Positions 7,866 to 15,753 of a stretch of 25,655 nt of DNA are shown here, one piece after another. The DNA comes from an uncultured Bacilli bacterium. Its GTDB lineage: Bacteria; Bacillota_I; Bacilli_A; RF39; UBA660. The stretch is taken from the NCBI GenBank assembly GCA_947628635.1, contig CANRAX010000002.1, forward strand, positions 1 through 25,655, read 5' to 3'. The notes below the pieces were generated by a model. It ran no database searches, was not told where the DNA came from, and worked only from the letters and a program-made list of their open reading frames with translations. How positions within the stretch are numbered: position 1 is the first letter of the stretch; each line of letters starts with the position of its first letter. Made by a program: the position numbers and the translations under genes.

Positions 7866-8156
7866 CTTTACAAAGTTAATAAAATAATGCTAAGCAGAAA
7901 TTATGAAGTATATATAGATAAAACAAAAATTGGCGAGGTAGATTTTTTAGCTAAAAAAGCTGGAAATGTTAAATGTATTCAAGTATCGTATGAAATGAAA
8001 GATAATGACAGTACAATTGAAAGAGAATTTAATGCTCTTAAGTCTATTGAAGATGATTGCTTAAAATAGGTTATTTCACTAGATAAAATAGATTTATCAC
8101 ATGATGGAATAAGACACATAAATTTAATTGACTTCCTATTAAGTGAAGAATTTTAA
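7866..8156 (+). pseudogene. 3' remnant of a DUF4143 ATPase gene with an internal TAG
   Basis: Read in one frame, the stretch encodes a recognisable DUF4143 C-terminus: ...KIMLSRNYEVYIDK (ATG at 7887), IGEVDFLAKK, IQVSYEMKD, TIEREFNALKSIED, then a TAG at 8067-8069, then VISLDKIDLSHDGIRHINLI (8070-8129) and DFLLSEEF ending at TAA 8154-8156. In intact relatives the position of the TAG is normally an aromatic residue before VISLD, so one TAT-to-TAG change would explain it. The whole ATPase domain is missing and a stop (7863-7865) closes the frame upstream. An intact relative is at 1-1022 on the other strand. There is no Shine-Dalgarno before ATG 7887. The 60-codon piece could be translated by chance but is best read as decay. 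Confidence 0.8.
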
Positions 8157-8179
8157 AAAATGAAAAAGATAATTTTTGC

Positions 8180-8208
8180 TTGTGAAATTGCTCAAATACT
8201 TATATAAT
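8180..8208 (+). promoter_or_regulatory. Promoter of the 8234-9490 operon
   Basis: TTGTGA (8180-8185), 17-nt spacer, perfect TATAAT (8203-8208); 25 nt before the first start codon. A second TATAAT at 8214-8219 lacks a -35. Confidence 0.65.
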
Positions 8209-8233
8209 TTATATATAATTTGGAGGTTTAATT

Positions 8234-8812
8234 ATGTATTACAATGTAAAAAAACAAAGACTTAAAGATATAATCTATATAACGTTAATACTCTTAGTAG
8301 CGGTTTTTTCAACCCATCATATTTATTATAAATTTAAAGAAGAACACAATATAGACTATAATTCAGAAAGCTTAGATGTTATTTTTCACGAAAAAACTGG
8401 TCCTAAAGTAACTTTATCCCGCGTGACGCCTGTTACTGACTCTGTTGGTCTTTCCTCTAAAGCTTATACTTTTACTATAAAGAATAATTTAACAGAAAAA
8501 GTATCATATCAAATTAAATTACTTGATGATTTAAAAACGACTGAAGAAGATGAATGTAAAGACTATCAAATTCCTAAAGAATATATTAAAGTATCCCTTA
8601 AAGAGGATAAGGAAGATAACATTATTTATGATTTAGCTACTTTAGAAGATAATGTTCTTTATTCAACTGATATAAAAGCCTTAGCAGAAAAAACTTATTA
8701 TATTCGTCTTTGGACTGCCCAAGATAGTGTTATTCCAACAGGAAGTTTACTTCATTATCATGGCCTAATTAATGTTATTGAAAATAATCTTTCCGTAGAA
8801 GTGGGTGAATAG
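8234..8812 (+). CDS. Membrane-anchored protein with beta-rich outer domain, unknown function
   Basis: 192 aa, not recognised. A short basic cytoplasmic end (KKQRLKD) is followed by one hydrophobic segment (about residues 13-31) and a predicted external domain. The mature part has a run of alternating hydrophobic residues (KAYTFTIKNNLTEKVSYQIKLLDD and TYYIRLWTAQDS blocks), of the kind seen in TasA/camelysin-like beta-sandwich proteins such as those at 19385-21398. That fold guess is inference from pattern only. ATG follows a good GGAGGT (8222-8227). Stop TAG at 8810-8812 leaves one base before the YceD ATG, so it is cotranscribed with yceD-rpmF. The uncleaved anchor lacks an AxA site, suggesting membrane retention. 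Confidence 0.75.
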   Translation: MYYNVKKQRLKDIIYITLILLVAVFSTHHIYYKFKEEHNIDYNSESLDVIFHEKTGPKVTLSRVTPVTDSVGLSSKAYTFTIKNNLTEKVSYQIKLLDDLKTTEEDECKDYQIPKEYIKVSLKEDKEDNIIYDLATLEDNVLYSTDIKALAEKTYYIRLWTAQDSVIPTGSLLHYHGLINVIENNLSVEVGE

Positions 8813-8813
8813 A

Positions 8814-9278
8814 ATGGATATTGATTTAAGTCTTTTATATAGTAATACTTTAGATAAGATTGATATTTCTAATACTTACAATATTCCCAAAGACTATATT
8901 ACTCATCCCGATGTTTTAGCTCTTGATAATATCAAAGTAAAAGGTTTTATTACGAAAGAGGAAGACAGTCTTTATATTAACATGCAAGTAGAAGGATCAA
9001 TGCTTTTTAAAGACTCTATTTCTTCTGAGGCCGTAGATTATCCTTTTTCCCTAGAATATGATGATATTTTAGAAGAAAATTGCAAAAAAAATGAAAATAC
9101 ACTTGATATATTTCAGTTTTTGTGGGAAAATATTGTACTAGAGGTCCCCTTACACTTTACTAAGGTTTCAAACTTTAGTAATTATCATGGGGATGGTTGG
9201 AGATTAATTAGTGAAGATGAGCTAGTTAAGAAAAACAATCCGTTTGCGGAAATTTTAGATAAAGATAATGAGGAGTGA
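8814..9278 (+). CDS. yceD: YceD/DUF177 family protein
   Basis: 154 aa, slightly acidic, soluble. The family is recognised from its position directly before rpmF, its length, and the conserved central and C-terminal blocks: VKGFITKEEDSLYINMQVEG, YPFSLEYDD, ENIVLEVPLHF and NPFAEIL. YceD homologues in bacteria and plants are linked to 23S rRNA/large-subunit accumulation and are nearly always encoded next to bL32. A longer frame from GTG 8805 is unlikely because that GTG is within the GGGTGA ribosome site (8803-8808); ATG 8814 is preferred. Its TGA stop (9276-9278) overlaps the AGGAG site used by rpmF, implying coupled translation with bL32. Confidence 0.88.
   Translation: MDIDLSLLYSNTLDKIDISNTYNIPKDYITHPDVLALDNIKVKGFITKEEDSLYINMQVEGSMLFKDSISSEAVDYPFSLEYDDILEENCKKNENTLDIFQFLWENIVLEVPLHFTKVSNFSNYHGDGWRLISEDELVKKNNPFAEILDKDNEE
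9271..9275 (+). promoter_or_regulatory. Shine-Dalgarno AGGAG deciding the rpmF start
   Basis: AGGAG lies 8 nt before ATG 9284. No such site precedes the internal ATG 9305, so the ten-residue leader of bL32 should be translated. The GTG at 9275 overlaps the site and is rejected. Confidence 0.75.
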
Positions 9279-9283
9279 TTAAA

Positions 9284-9490
9284 ATGCTAAAGTTAGATAT
9301 TCAAATGTTCGCTGTTCCTTTTCATAGAGTTTCTAAGACTAGAAAAAGAATGAGAAGAAGTCATAATGCTTTAGAATTACCAGGAACTGTTAAATGCCCA
9401 ACTTGTGGTGAAGTTATTAAACCACATAGAGTTTGCCCAAAATGTGGTAGCTATAAAGGTAAAAAGGTAATTGAAACAAAAGAAGACTAA
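9284..9490 (+). CDS. rpmF: 50S ribosomal protein bL32 with bL27-like N-terminal leader
   Basis: 68 aa. The body AVPFHRVSKTRKRMRRSHNA, then LPGTVKCPTCGE and HRVCPKCGSYKGKKV, is classic bL32 with both CxxC pairs, so the zinc-binding form. The odd part is the N-terminus: MLKLDIQMFA precedes the normal bL32 start (M)AVPF. That decapeptide fits the leader of Firmicutes bL27 (MLRLDLQFFA/MLKLNLQFFA type), which is removed by the cysteine protease Prp before ribosome assembly. Cleavage beside the Ala would restore an ordinary bL32 N-terminus. Start ATG 9284 is fixed by AGGAG at 9271-9275; ATG 9305 has no ribosome site. Last gene of its operon, followed by a good terminator. Identity as bL32 is certain; processing is inference. 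Confidence 0.96.
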   Translation: MLKLDIQMFAVPFHRVSKTRKRMRRSHNALELPGTVKCPTCGEVIKPHRVCPKCGSYKGKKVIETKED

Positions 9491-9495
9491 TAAGT

Positions 9496-9526
9496 AACTA
9501 TAAGATTTTAATTCTTATAGTTTTTT
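9496..9526 (+). terminator. Intrinsic terminator after rpmF
   Basis: 10-bp stem AACTATAAGA (9496-9505) / TCTTATAGTT (9513-9522), 7-nt loop, T-run 9521-9526. Confidence 0.85.
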
Positions 9527-9540
9527 AATGAAAAAAATTA

Positions 9541-9546
9541 TATAAT
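9541..9546 (+). promoter_or_regulatory. -10 box for addB
   Basis: Perfect TATAAT 17 nt before ATG 9564, directly behind the rpmF terminator; no clear -35. Confidence 0.45.
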
Positions 9547-9552
9547 AGTTAT

Positions 9553-9557
9553 AGGTG
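9553..9557 (+). promoter_or_regulatory. Shine-Dalgarno AGGTG deciding the addB start
   Basis: AGGTG 6 nt before ATG 9564. The in-frame GTG 9555 lies inside it and is rejected as a start. Confidence 0.65.
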
Positions 9558-9563
9558 AAGTCT

Positions 9564-11873
9564 ATGTTAGAAGACAATTTATTGATTGTATGTCCTAATG
9601 TTTTAAAGGAAACTATTTTAAAAAGTATTTCTCTTGAAAAAAAATTATTAAATATTAAATTTATGACTAAAGAAGAATACCGCGACAATTACTATTTTAA
9701 AATAAAAACTGATGAAGCTATTATTTATTTAATGCAAAAATATAACTATGACATTGATGTTTGCCGTGTTTATTTAAATAATTTATATATTATAGATGAC
9801 TTAAAAAATTATAAGTCTTTGAAATTACAATTTTTACAAAAATTAAAAAGGGAATTATTTGAAAATAATCTTTTAGTAACTAATCCTAATTTTAAAAATT
9901 TTCTTTCTTCTAGAAAAGTTCTTGTTAAAGGTTATAAAACCTTAGAAAAGTATGAAGAAGAAATGCTTGATTTTAAGGAAGAAATACCTAAATCAACTTT
10001 CCAAGCCAAAGTTGTTAAATGTGAAACTTTAGAAGAAGAGTTTGATAATACCGCCAGAGAAATTTTAAAACTTTTAGATAAAAATATTCCTTTAGAAAAT
10101 ATTTATCTTACAAATATTAATGAAGAAGATTATTATCTACTAAGAAAAGTTTTTTCTTATTATGGAATTCCTCTTAATTTAAATATAAAAGAAAAAATTT
10201 ATGGTACTAAAGCCGTTCAGTATTATCTTAAAAATAAGGAGCTTAATCCTAATTATCCATCCATAAATAAAGAAATTATTCGTCTTTTAAATGATTTAAT
10301 TTCTCTTCCTGACAGTGAAGAAAAAACACGTCTTTTAAAAGATAAATTAAGAAAAGCTACTTTACCTAGTAAAAAGTATCTTAATGCTTGTAATGTTGTT
10401 GATGTTTATAACTATCCCTTTAAAGAAGATGATTATGTTTTTGTTCTAGGTTTTAATCAAGATATTTTACCTAAAACTTACATGGATATAGCTTTTATTG
10501 AAGATAAATTAAAAGATGAGGTTTCTCTTTATAAAACTTCTTATTTAAATAAAAGAAGTAAAGATGTTTTAATTTATCTTTTAAGTAATCTAAAACACCT
10601 TTATTTATCTTACAAATTATCATCTTCTTTTAATACTTTTTCTAAATCTTTTTTAATTGATGAACTAAATTTAGAAGAGACTACTCCAACAACTGATAGT
10701 TATACTTATTCTACTCCTTATAATAAAATTCGTCTTGCTGCAATGTTAGATAAATATTACCTTTATGGACAAAAAACACCTATTCTTGATAAATTATTAT
10801 CAACTTATCAACTTAATTATGCTACTTATGATAATTCTTTTACGGGTATTAATAATGATACTTATCTAAAACAAATTGCTTATCCCTTAAAACTATCTTA
10901 TACTAAGCTTAATTCTTATAATGAATGTTCTTTTCGTTATTATTTAGATAATGTTTTAAAATTGAATACTTATACTGAAGCTTTTTATCAATTTGTAGGT
11001 AATATGTATCATAAAATATTATCTTTATATCATAAAGCGAACTTTGATTTAGAAAAAGAATATCTTTCTTATTTAGAAAAAAGACAACTATCTCTTAAAG
11101 AAAAAATACTTCTTGTACGTATAAAAAAAGATTTATATGAACTTATAGATATTATCAAAAAGCAAGAGCTTTTAACGGGATATAATTCTTATTATTTTGA
11201 AAAAGAAATCAACGTTACCATTCGCCAAGACATAGCTGTTGAATTTGTTGGTTATATTGATAAGATTATGTTTTATCAACAAGTAAGTGATGTTTATTTT
11301 TCAATCATAGACTATAAAACAGGCTCTATTGACACCTCAATTACACCTATAAAATATGGGCTTCATATGCAACTTCCTATATATTTATATTTAATTAATT
11401 ATGGCAATATTTTTAGTAATCCTATTTTTACAGGTATTTATTATCAAAATATTTTATTTGATTATCCAACTTGGTCCTTAAAATTAGAAAAAGAACTACA
11501 ACAACGCTATTATTTAAATGGTTATTCTACTGATGATATTTCTGTTTTAGAAAGATTTGATCCTACTTATGAGAAAAGTACTTTTATTAAAAGTCTAGGT
11601 TATGATGAAAAAGGTTTTAATTACTATTATAAAAATAAAGTACTTTCTAGTAATTTAATTTATAATTTACTTAAATTTACTAAAAGACAAATAGAATTTT
11701 CAACTGACTCTATTTTAAAAGCAGACTTTTCTATTAATCCAAAGAATTATGCTGATAAAGAAAATGCTTGTAGTTTTTGTACTTATCAAGATATATGCTA
11801 CAAGAAAGATAAAGATATTATTTTCTTAGAAAAAGTAGAAGATTTATCTTTCTTAGAAGAGGAGGTGGCTTAA
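9564..11873 (+). CDS. addB: AddB-like nuclease subunit (PD-(D/E)XK, Fe-S)
   Basis: 769 aa; inactivated-helicase plus nuclease subunit of the AddAB double-strand-break resection complex. The C-terminal PD-(D/E)XK nuclease shows GYIDK (D566) and IIDYKTGS (D583, K585). Four cysteines, C455 and C736/C739/C745 (C...CxxCx5C), reproduce the iron-sulfur staple of AddB. A middle segment has helicase-like pieces (VFVLGFNQDILPKTYMD). Compared with Bacillus AddB (about 1,170 aa) it is much shorter and I see no N-terminal Walker A GxxGxGKT. The order addB-addA with only the stop codon between them supports the assignment. ATG 9564 is chosen because the GTG at 9555 is part of the AGGTG site. Cytoplasmic, acts on DNA ends. 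Confidence 0.88.
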   Translation: MLEDNLLIVCPNVLKETILKSISLEKKLLNIKFMTKEEYRDNYYFKIKTDEAIIYLMQKYNYDIDVCRVYLNNLYIIDDLKNYKSLKLQFLQKLKRELFENNLLVTNPNFKNFLSSRKVLVKGYKTLEKYEEEMLDFKEEIPKSTFQAKVVKCETLEEEFDNTAREILKLLDKNIPLENIYLTNINEEDYYLLRKVFSYYGIPLNLNIKEKIYGTKAVQYYLKNKELNPNYPSINKEIIRLLNDLISLPDSEEKTRLLKDKLRKATLPSKKYLNACNVVDVYNYPFKEDDYVFVLGFNQDILPKTYMDIAFIEDKLKDEVSLYKTSYLNKRSKDVLIYLLSNLKHLYLSYKLSSSFNTFSKSFLIDELNLEETTPTTDSYTYSTPYNKIRLAAMLDKYYLYGQKTPILDKLLSTYQLNYATYDNSFTGINNDTYLKQIAYPLKLSYTKLNSYNECSFRYYLDNVLKLNTYTEAFYQFVGNMYHKILSLYHKANFDLEKEYLSYLEKRQLSLKEKILLVRIKKDLYELIDIIKKQELLTGYNSYYFEKEINVTIRQDIAVEFVGYIDKIMFYQQVSDVYFSIIDYKTGSIDTSITPIKYGLHMQLPIYLYLINYGNIFSNPIFTGIYYQNILFDYPTWSLKLEKELQQRYYLNGYSTDDISVLERFDPTYEKSTFIKSLGYDEKGFNYYYKNKVLSSNLIYNLLKFTKRQIEFSTDSILKADFSINPKNYADKENACSFCTYQDICYKKDKDIIFLEKVEDLSFLEEEVA

Positions 11874-14800
11874 ATGTGGACAGAAGAACAAAGACAAGCC
11901 ATTGAATTAGAAGGTCAAAATATCATTGTTTCCGCTGGCGCTGGTTCCGGAAAGACAGCTGTATTATCTGAAAGAGTTCTTCATAAAATAAAAAAAGGTG
12001 TTCATATTAATGAATTATTAATTTTAACTTTTACTAAAGCAGCTTCCTTAGAAATGAAAGAACGTATTCGTAAAAAACTTCTTGCTTCTCATTATGAAGA
12101 AGAAGCTAATTTAATTGATAGTGCTTATATTACTACTTTTGACGCTTTTGCTCTTGCTTTAGTAAAAAAATATCATACTAAATTAAATATTACTTCTGAT
12201 GTTAGTATTACTGATGAAGCCTTAATTGCTTTTGAAACCAAAAAGATACTTGATGAAATTATGGAGGAAAATTATTTATTACCTAAAAGTTCTTTTTTAA
12301 AACTAATAAATAATTTTTGCCTAAAAGATGATGATAAATTAAAGAATTATCTTCTAACTATTTATAAAAAGCTAGATTTAAAATATGATAAAAAAGCTTA
12401 TCTAGATACTTATTTAGAAAATTATTATCAAACTAAATCTCTTGCTAGCTTTACTAAAGAATATGAAAATCTTTTACAAGAAAAAATAAATCAAATTAAA
12501 AATATTTTACAAGAATTAAGTCTTTATTTAGATGGCTCTTATATAGAAGAAGTAAATAATGCCTTTTTTAATCTTTTTCAAGCTAGAAATTATCAAGAAA
12601 TTAAGATGAGTTTAGTTGATAAGATAAAACAACTTCCTCGTAATTGTGAAAAACAAGCTAAGACTTTAAAAGAGGCATTATCTTCTCTTAATAATGAATT
12701 AAAAGACTTAACTATTTATGAAGATATAAAATCTATGCAAGAAGAGATATCTTCAACAAAAGATGAAGCTACTGCTTTGATACATCTGTTGCAGCAACTA
12801 GATGAACGTCTTACTAAATTTAAAAAAGATAATAACTTTTATACTTTTAATGATATAAGTAAAATGGCCATTGATGTAGTAATTAACAATGCTGATGTCA
12901 AAGAAGAATTAACTAATAGTTTTAATGAAATATTAATTGATGAGTATCAAGATACTTCTGATATTCAAGAAAAATTTATTTCTTTAATTGAAAATAATAA
13001 TGTCTATATGGTAGGTGATATTAAACAATCTATTTATCGTTTTCGTAACGCTAATCCTTATATTTTTAAAAATAAATATGATACTTATCGTGATACTGAT
13101 TTAGGTATTAAAATTGATTTACTTAAAAACTTTCGTTCTCGTAATGAAGTTTTACAAAATATTAATATGATTTTTAATTTAATAATGGATGAAAAAATAG
13201 GTGGCGCTGATTATAAAGCAACCCATCAAATGATTTTTGGTAATACAGCTTATCAAGAAGAAGGCAAAACCAAACAAGATTATAATATTGAACTTTTAAC
13301 TTATGATAAAGATATTAAAAGTAGTAAAAGAGATGAATTAGAGGCTTTTATAATTGCTGATGATATTAAGAAAAAGCTATCTTCTTCTTATCAAATATTT
13401 GATAAAGAGAAAAAAATTCTTCGTCCCGCTAATTATTCGGACTTTGTTATTTTAATTGATAAAGGTAAAAGCTTTGATTTATATAAAAAAATATTTGAAT
13501 ATAAAAAAATACCTCTAAATATTTTACGTGAAGAAAAAGTAGGTAGAGATACTGATATTTTAGTAATAAAAAATTTACTACGTTTTCTAATTTGCCTCAA
13601 AGAAGAAAAATATGATACTACTTTTAAATACAGTTTTATTTCTTTAGCTCGTAGTTTCTTATTTAGAATGCCTGATGATTTAATCTATGAAATATTTGTT
13701 AATGATACTTATAGGGAAACACCACTTTATAAGAAATGCTTACCACTAGCTTTAAAAATGGATGATTTTTCTCCTTCTGAATATTTTTATTATCTTATGC
13801 AAGAGTTAAATTATGATGAAGCTCTAATAACTATTGGTAATATTAATTCCTCTCGTATTAGAGAAGAGTACCTTTATAATTTAATTAAAAATTATGAAGC
13901 TATGGGTAAAACTCTTCTAGAATTTACAGATTATTTAGATGAATTATTTCAAAATGATATATCATTAAAATTTGAAAAAAAAGAACCTTTAGACGAAGCT
14001 GTTCGCATTATGACTATTCATAAGTCTAAAGGATTAGAATTTCCTATTTGTTACTTTGCTGGATTTTCTAATAAATTTAATTTAAGTGAATTAAAAGAAA
14101 GAATAACTTTTGATAATAAATATGGTCTTGTTATACCTAAAGTAGATAAATATTATAAAGATACTATTATAAAAACTTTATTAAAAGATACAACTCGTAA
14201 AGAAGAAATATCTGAAAAGCTTCGTCTTTTATATACTGCCATGACAAGAGCTAAAGAAAAAATGATTATTGTAACAAAAGAAATAGAACCTAAAGAAGAT
14301 GATAAAGTCTTTTTAACAGAAAAATATAAATATGATAGTTTTTATACTATTTTAAAAAGTGTTTATCCATCAATTGAGTCCTTTATTCATAAAAGTAATG
14401 TTTCTATTGATAATAAATATAAAGATAATATTCAATTAAAAATAGCCTTTCAAAAAGAAGAACCTCTTCATGTTAAGAAATATAACTTTGATTATACAAC
14501 AATAGAAAGCACTCATTATTCTAAAGAAGCTCATCTTTATACAAAAGAAGAAAAAAAAGCTTTACAATTTGGAGAAGATGTTCATCGTATACTAGAAGAA
14601 ATTGATTTTACTCATCCTGATTTTTCTAAATATACAATAAATGTTAATGTTTTAAATAAAATAAAAGACTTTTTAAATACTCCTCTAATTAAAGAAAATC
14701 TTTCTCATAAAATGTATAAAGAATATGAATTTATTACTGAAGGAACAACTCAAGCTCATGGTATTATTGATTTACTAATTGAAAAAGAAGATGAAATTAT

Positions 14801-14972
14801 CATAATAGATTATAAATTAAAAAATATTTCAGATATAGCCTATGATAAGCAATTAAATGGTTATCGAGATTTTATTAAGAAAAAAACAAATAAACCTGTA
14901 AAATGTTTTCTTTATTCTATAATGGATAATAACTTTAGAGAAGTTTTACAAGAAGATTTACTTTGTCTCTAG
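11874..14972 (+). CDS. addA: AddA, UvrD-type helicase-nuclease subunit
   Basis: 1032 aa; the ATP-driven 3'-5' helicase and nuclease subunit of AddAB, which resects broken DNA for RecA loading. Motifs in order: EEQRQAIE (Q motif), SAGAGSGKTAV (Walker A, K27), ILTFTKAASLEMKERI (Ia), DEYQDTS (Walker B, D356-E357), VGDIKQSIYRFRNANP, MTIHKSKGLEFPICYFAGF, LLYTAMTRAKEKMIIV (VI), and a C-terminal nuclease HGIIDLL (D966) plus IIDYKLKN (D979, K981). Shorter than the roughly 1,230 aa of Bacillus AddA. It starts immediately after the addB stop, with GAGGAGGTGG just upstream. Both subunits keep a nuclease motif, as in Bacillus-type AddAB rather than RecBCD. Confidence 0.95.
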   Translation: MWTEEQRQAIELEGQNIIVSAGAGSGKTAVLSERVLHKIKKGVHINELLILTFTKAASLEMKERIRKKLLASHYEEEANLIDSAYITTFDAFALALVKKYHTKLNITSDVSITDEALIAFETKKILDEIMEENYLLPKSSFLKLINNFCLKDDDKLKNYLLTIYKKLDLKYDKKAYLDTYLENYYQTKSLASFTKEYENLLQEKINQIKNILQELSLYLDGSYIEEVNNAFFNLFQARNYQEIKMSLVDKIKQLPRNCEKQAKTLKEALSSLNNELKDLTIYEDIKSMQEEISSTKDEATALIHLLQQLDERLTKFKKDNNFYTFNDISKMAIDVVINNADVKEELTNSFNEILIDEYQDTSDIQEKFISLIENNNVYMVGDIKQSIYRFRNANPYIFKNKYDTYRDTDLGIKIDLLKNFRSRNEVLQNINMIFNLIMDEKIGGADYKATHQMIFGNTAYQEEGKTKQDYNIELLTYDKDIKSSKRDELEAFIIADDIKKKLSSSYQIFDKEKKILRPANYSDFVILIDKGKSFDLYKKIFEYKKIPLNILREEKVGRDTDILVIKNLLRFLICLKEEKYDTTFKYSFISLARSFLFRMPDDLIYEIFVNDTYRETPLYKKCLPLALKMDDFSPSEYFYYLMQELNYDEALITIGNINSSRIREEYLYNLIKNYEAMGKTLLEFTDYLDELFQNDISLKFEKKEPLDEAVRIMTIHKSKGLEFPICYFAGFSNKFNLSELKERITFDNKYGLVIPKVDKYYKDTIIKTLLKDTTRKEEISEKLRLLYTAMTRAKEKMIIVTKEIEPKEDDKVFLTEKYKYDSFYTILKSVYPSIESFIHKSNVSIDNKYKDNIQLKIAFQKEEPLHVKKYNFDYTTIESTHYSKEAHLYTKEEKKALQFGEDVHRILEEIDFTHPDFSKYTINVNVLNKIKDFLNTPLIKENLSHKMYKEYEFITEGTTQAHGIIDLLIEKEDEIIIIDYKLKNISDIAYDKQLNGYRDFIKKKTNKPVKCFLYSIMDNNFREVLQEDLLCL

Positions 14973-14975
14973 TTA

Positions 14976-15004
14976 TTGTTCTTTTTCTTTTTCATTGCTA
15001 TAAT
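14976..15004 (+). promoter_or_regulatory. Promoter of the deoD operon
   Basis: TTGTTC (14976-14981), 17-nt spacer ending in TGC, TATAAT (14999-15004): a -35-like element plus perfect extended -10. No clear terminator separates it from addA. Confidence 0.65.
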
Positions 15005-15010
15005 TAACTA

Positions 15011-15017
15011 AAGGAGA
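15011..15017 (+). promoter_or_regulatory. Ribosome-binding site deciding the deoD GTG start
   Basis: AAGGAGA lies 7 nt before GTG 15025. An ATG at 15023 in another frame would give only six codons (MWQLLI, stop). Confidence 0.65.
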
Positions 15018-15024
15018 TGATTAT

Positions 15025-15738
15025 GTGGCAACTGCTCATATAGAAAGTAAAAAAGAAGATATAGCTGATGTTGTTTTAATGCCTGGGGACCCTCTAAGAG
15101 CTAAATATATTAAAGAAAAATTTTTAACAGAGGCTAAAGAAGTAAATTCCGTTAGAAATATGCTTGCCTATACTGGTTTTTATAAAGGAAAAAAAGTTAC
15201 AGTCTTTTCATCGGGAATGGGTATTCCTAGTATTGGTATTTATTCTTATGAATTATTTAAGTTTTACGATGTAAAAAAAATAATTAGAATAGGTACTTCA
15301 GGTAGTTTTAATAAAAATATAAAATTAAGAGATATAATTCTATCAACTGGAAGTTATTGTAAAAGCTATTTTCCTTATCTATTAGGAGGAGAAGATTTAT
15401 CCTTTTTAAATTCCAGTTCAACTTTAAATGAAAAAATATTAAAAATTGCTCAATCTAAGAATATTCCCCTAAAAGTAGGACAAACTATTACTAGTGATGT
15501 CTTCGACCTTTACTGTGCCGATATAAATAAATTTCGTAGTAACTTTGATGAAGATAAATATTTAGCTGTTGAAATGGAAGCCTTTGGTCTATTTTATGTA
15601 GCCAAACTCCTTAATAAAGAAGCAACTTGTCTAATGACTGTTGTTGACTCTTTATATGATAAAGACAGCTTATCTAGTGAAGATAGAGAAAAAACTTTAG
15701 ATGATATGATTACTTTAGCATTAGATTGTTGTTTATAG
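15025..15738 (+). CDS. deoD: DeoD-type purine nucleoside phosphorylase
   Basis: 237 aa, the normal length. Cleaves purine (deoxy)nucleosides with phosphate to free base and (deoxy)ribose-1-phosphate in the purine salvage pathway; the enzyme is a hexamer. Visible: MATAHIESK start (family MATPHI; H5 reaches the neighbouring active site), VLMPGDPLRAKYI (G21, R25, phosphate binding), IRIGTSGSF, VEMEAFGLF (E183-M184-E185, ribose binding) and VVDSLYD with the catalytic-base Asp D208. Start is GTG at 15025, supported by AAGGAGA and by the family N-terminus; the out-of-frame ATG two bases earlier is a decoy. First gene of an operon with the two M16 genes, an association without obvious functional link. 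Confidence 0.95.
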   Translation: MATAHIESKKEDIADVVLMPGDPLRAKYIKEKFLTEAKEVNSVRNMLAYTGFYKGKKVTVFSSGMGIPSIGIYSYELFKFYDVKKIIRIGTSGSFNKNIKLRDIILSTGSYCKSYFPYLLGGEDLSFLNSSSTLNEKILKIAQSKNIPLKVGQTITSDVFDLYCADINKFRSNFDEDKYLAVEMEAFGLFYVAKLLNKEATCLMTVVDSLYDKDSLSSEDREKTLDDMITLALDCCL

Positions 15739-15753
15739 AAAGAGGGTTATTTA

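Noticed and set aside
7841..7868. Hairpin after the COG2509 flavoprotein gene as a terminator
   Set aside because: The stem is mostly A-T and is followed by ACAAAG rather than a U-tract.
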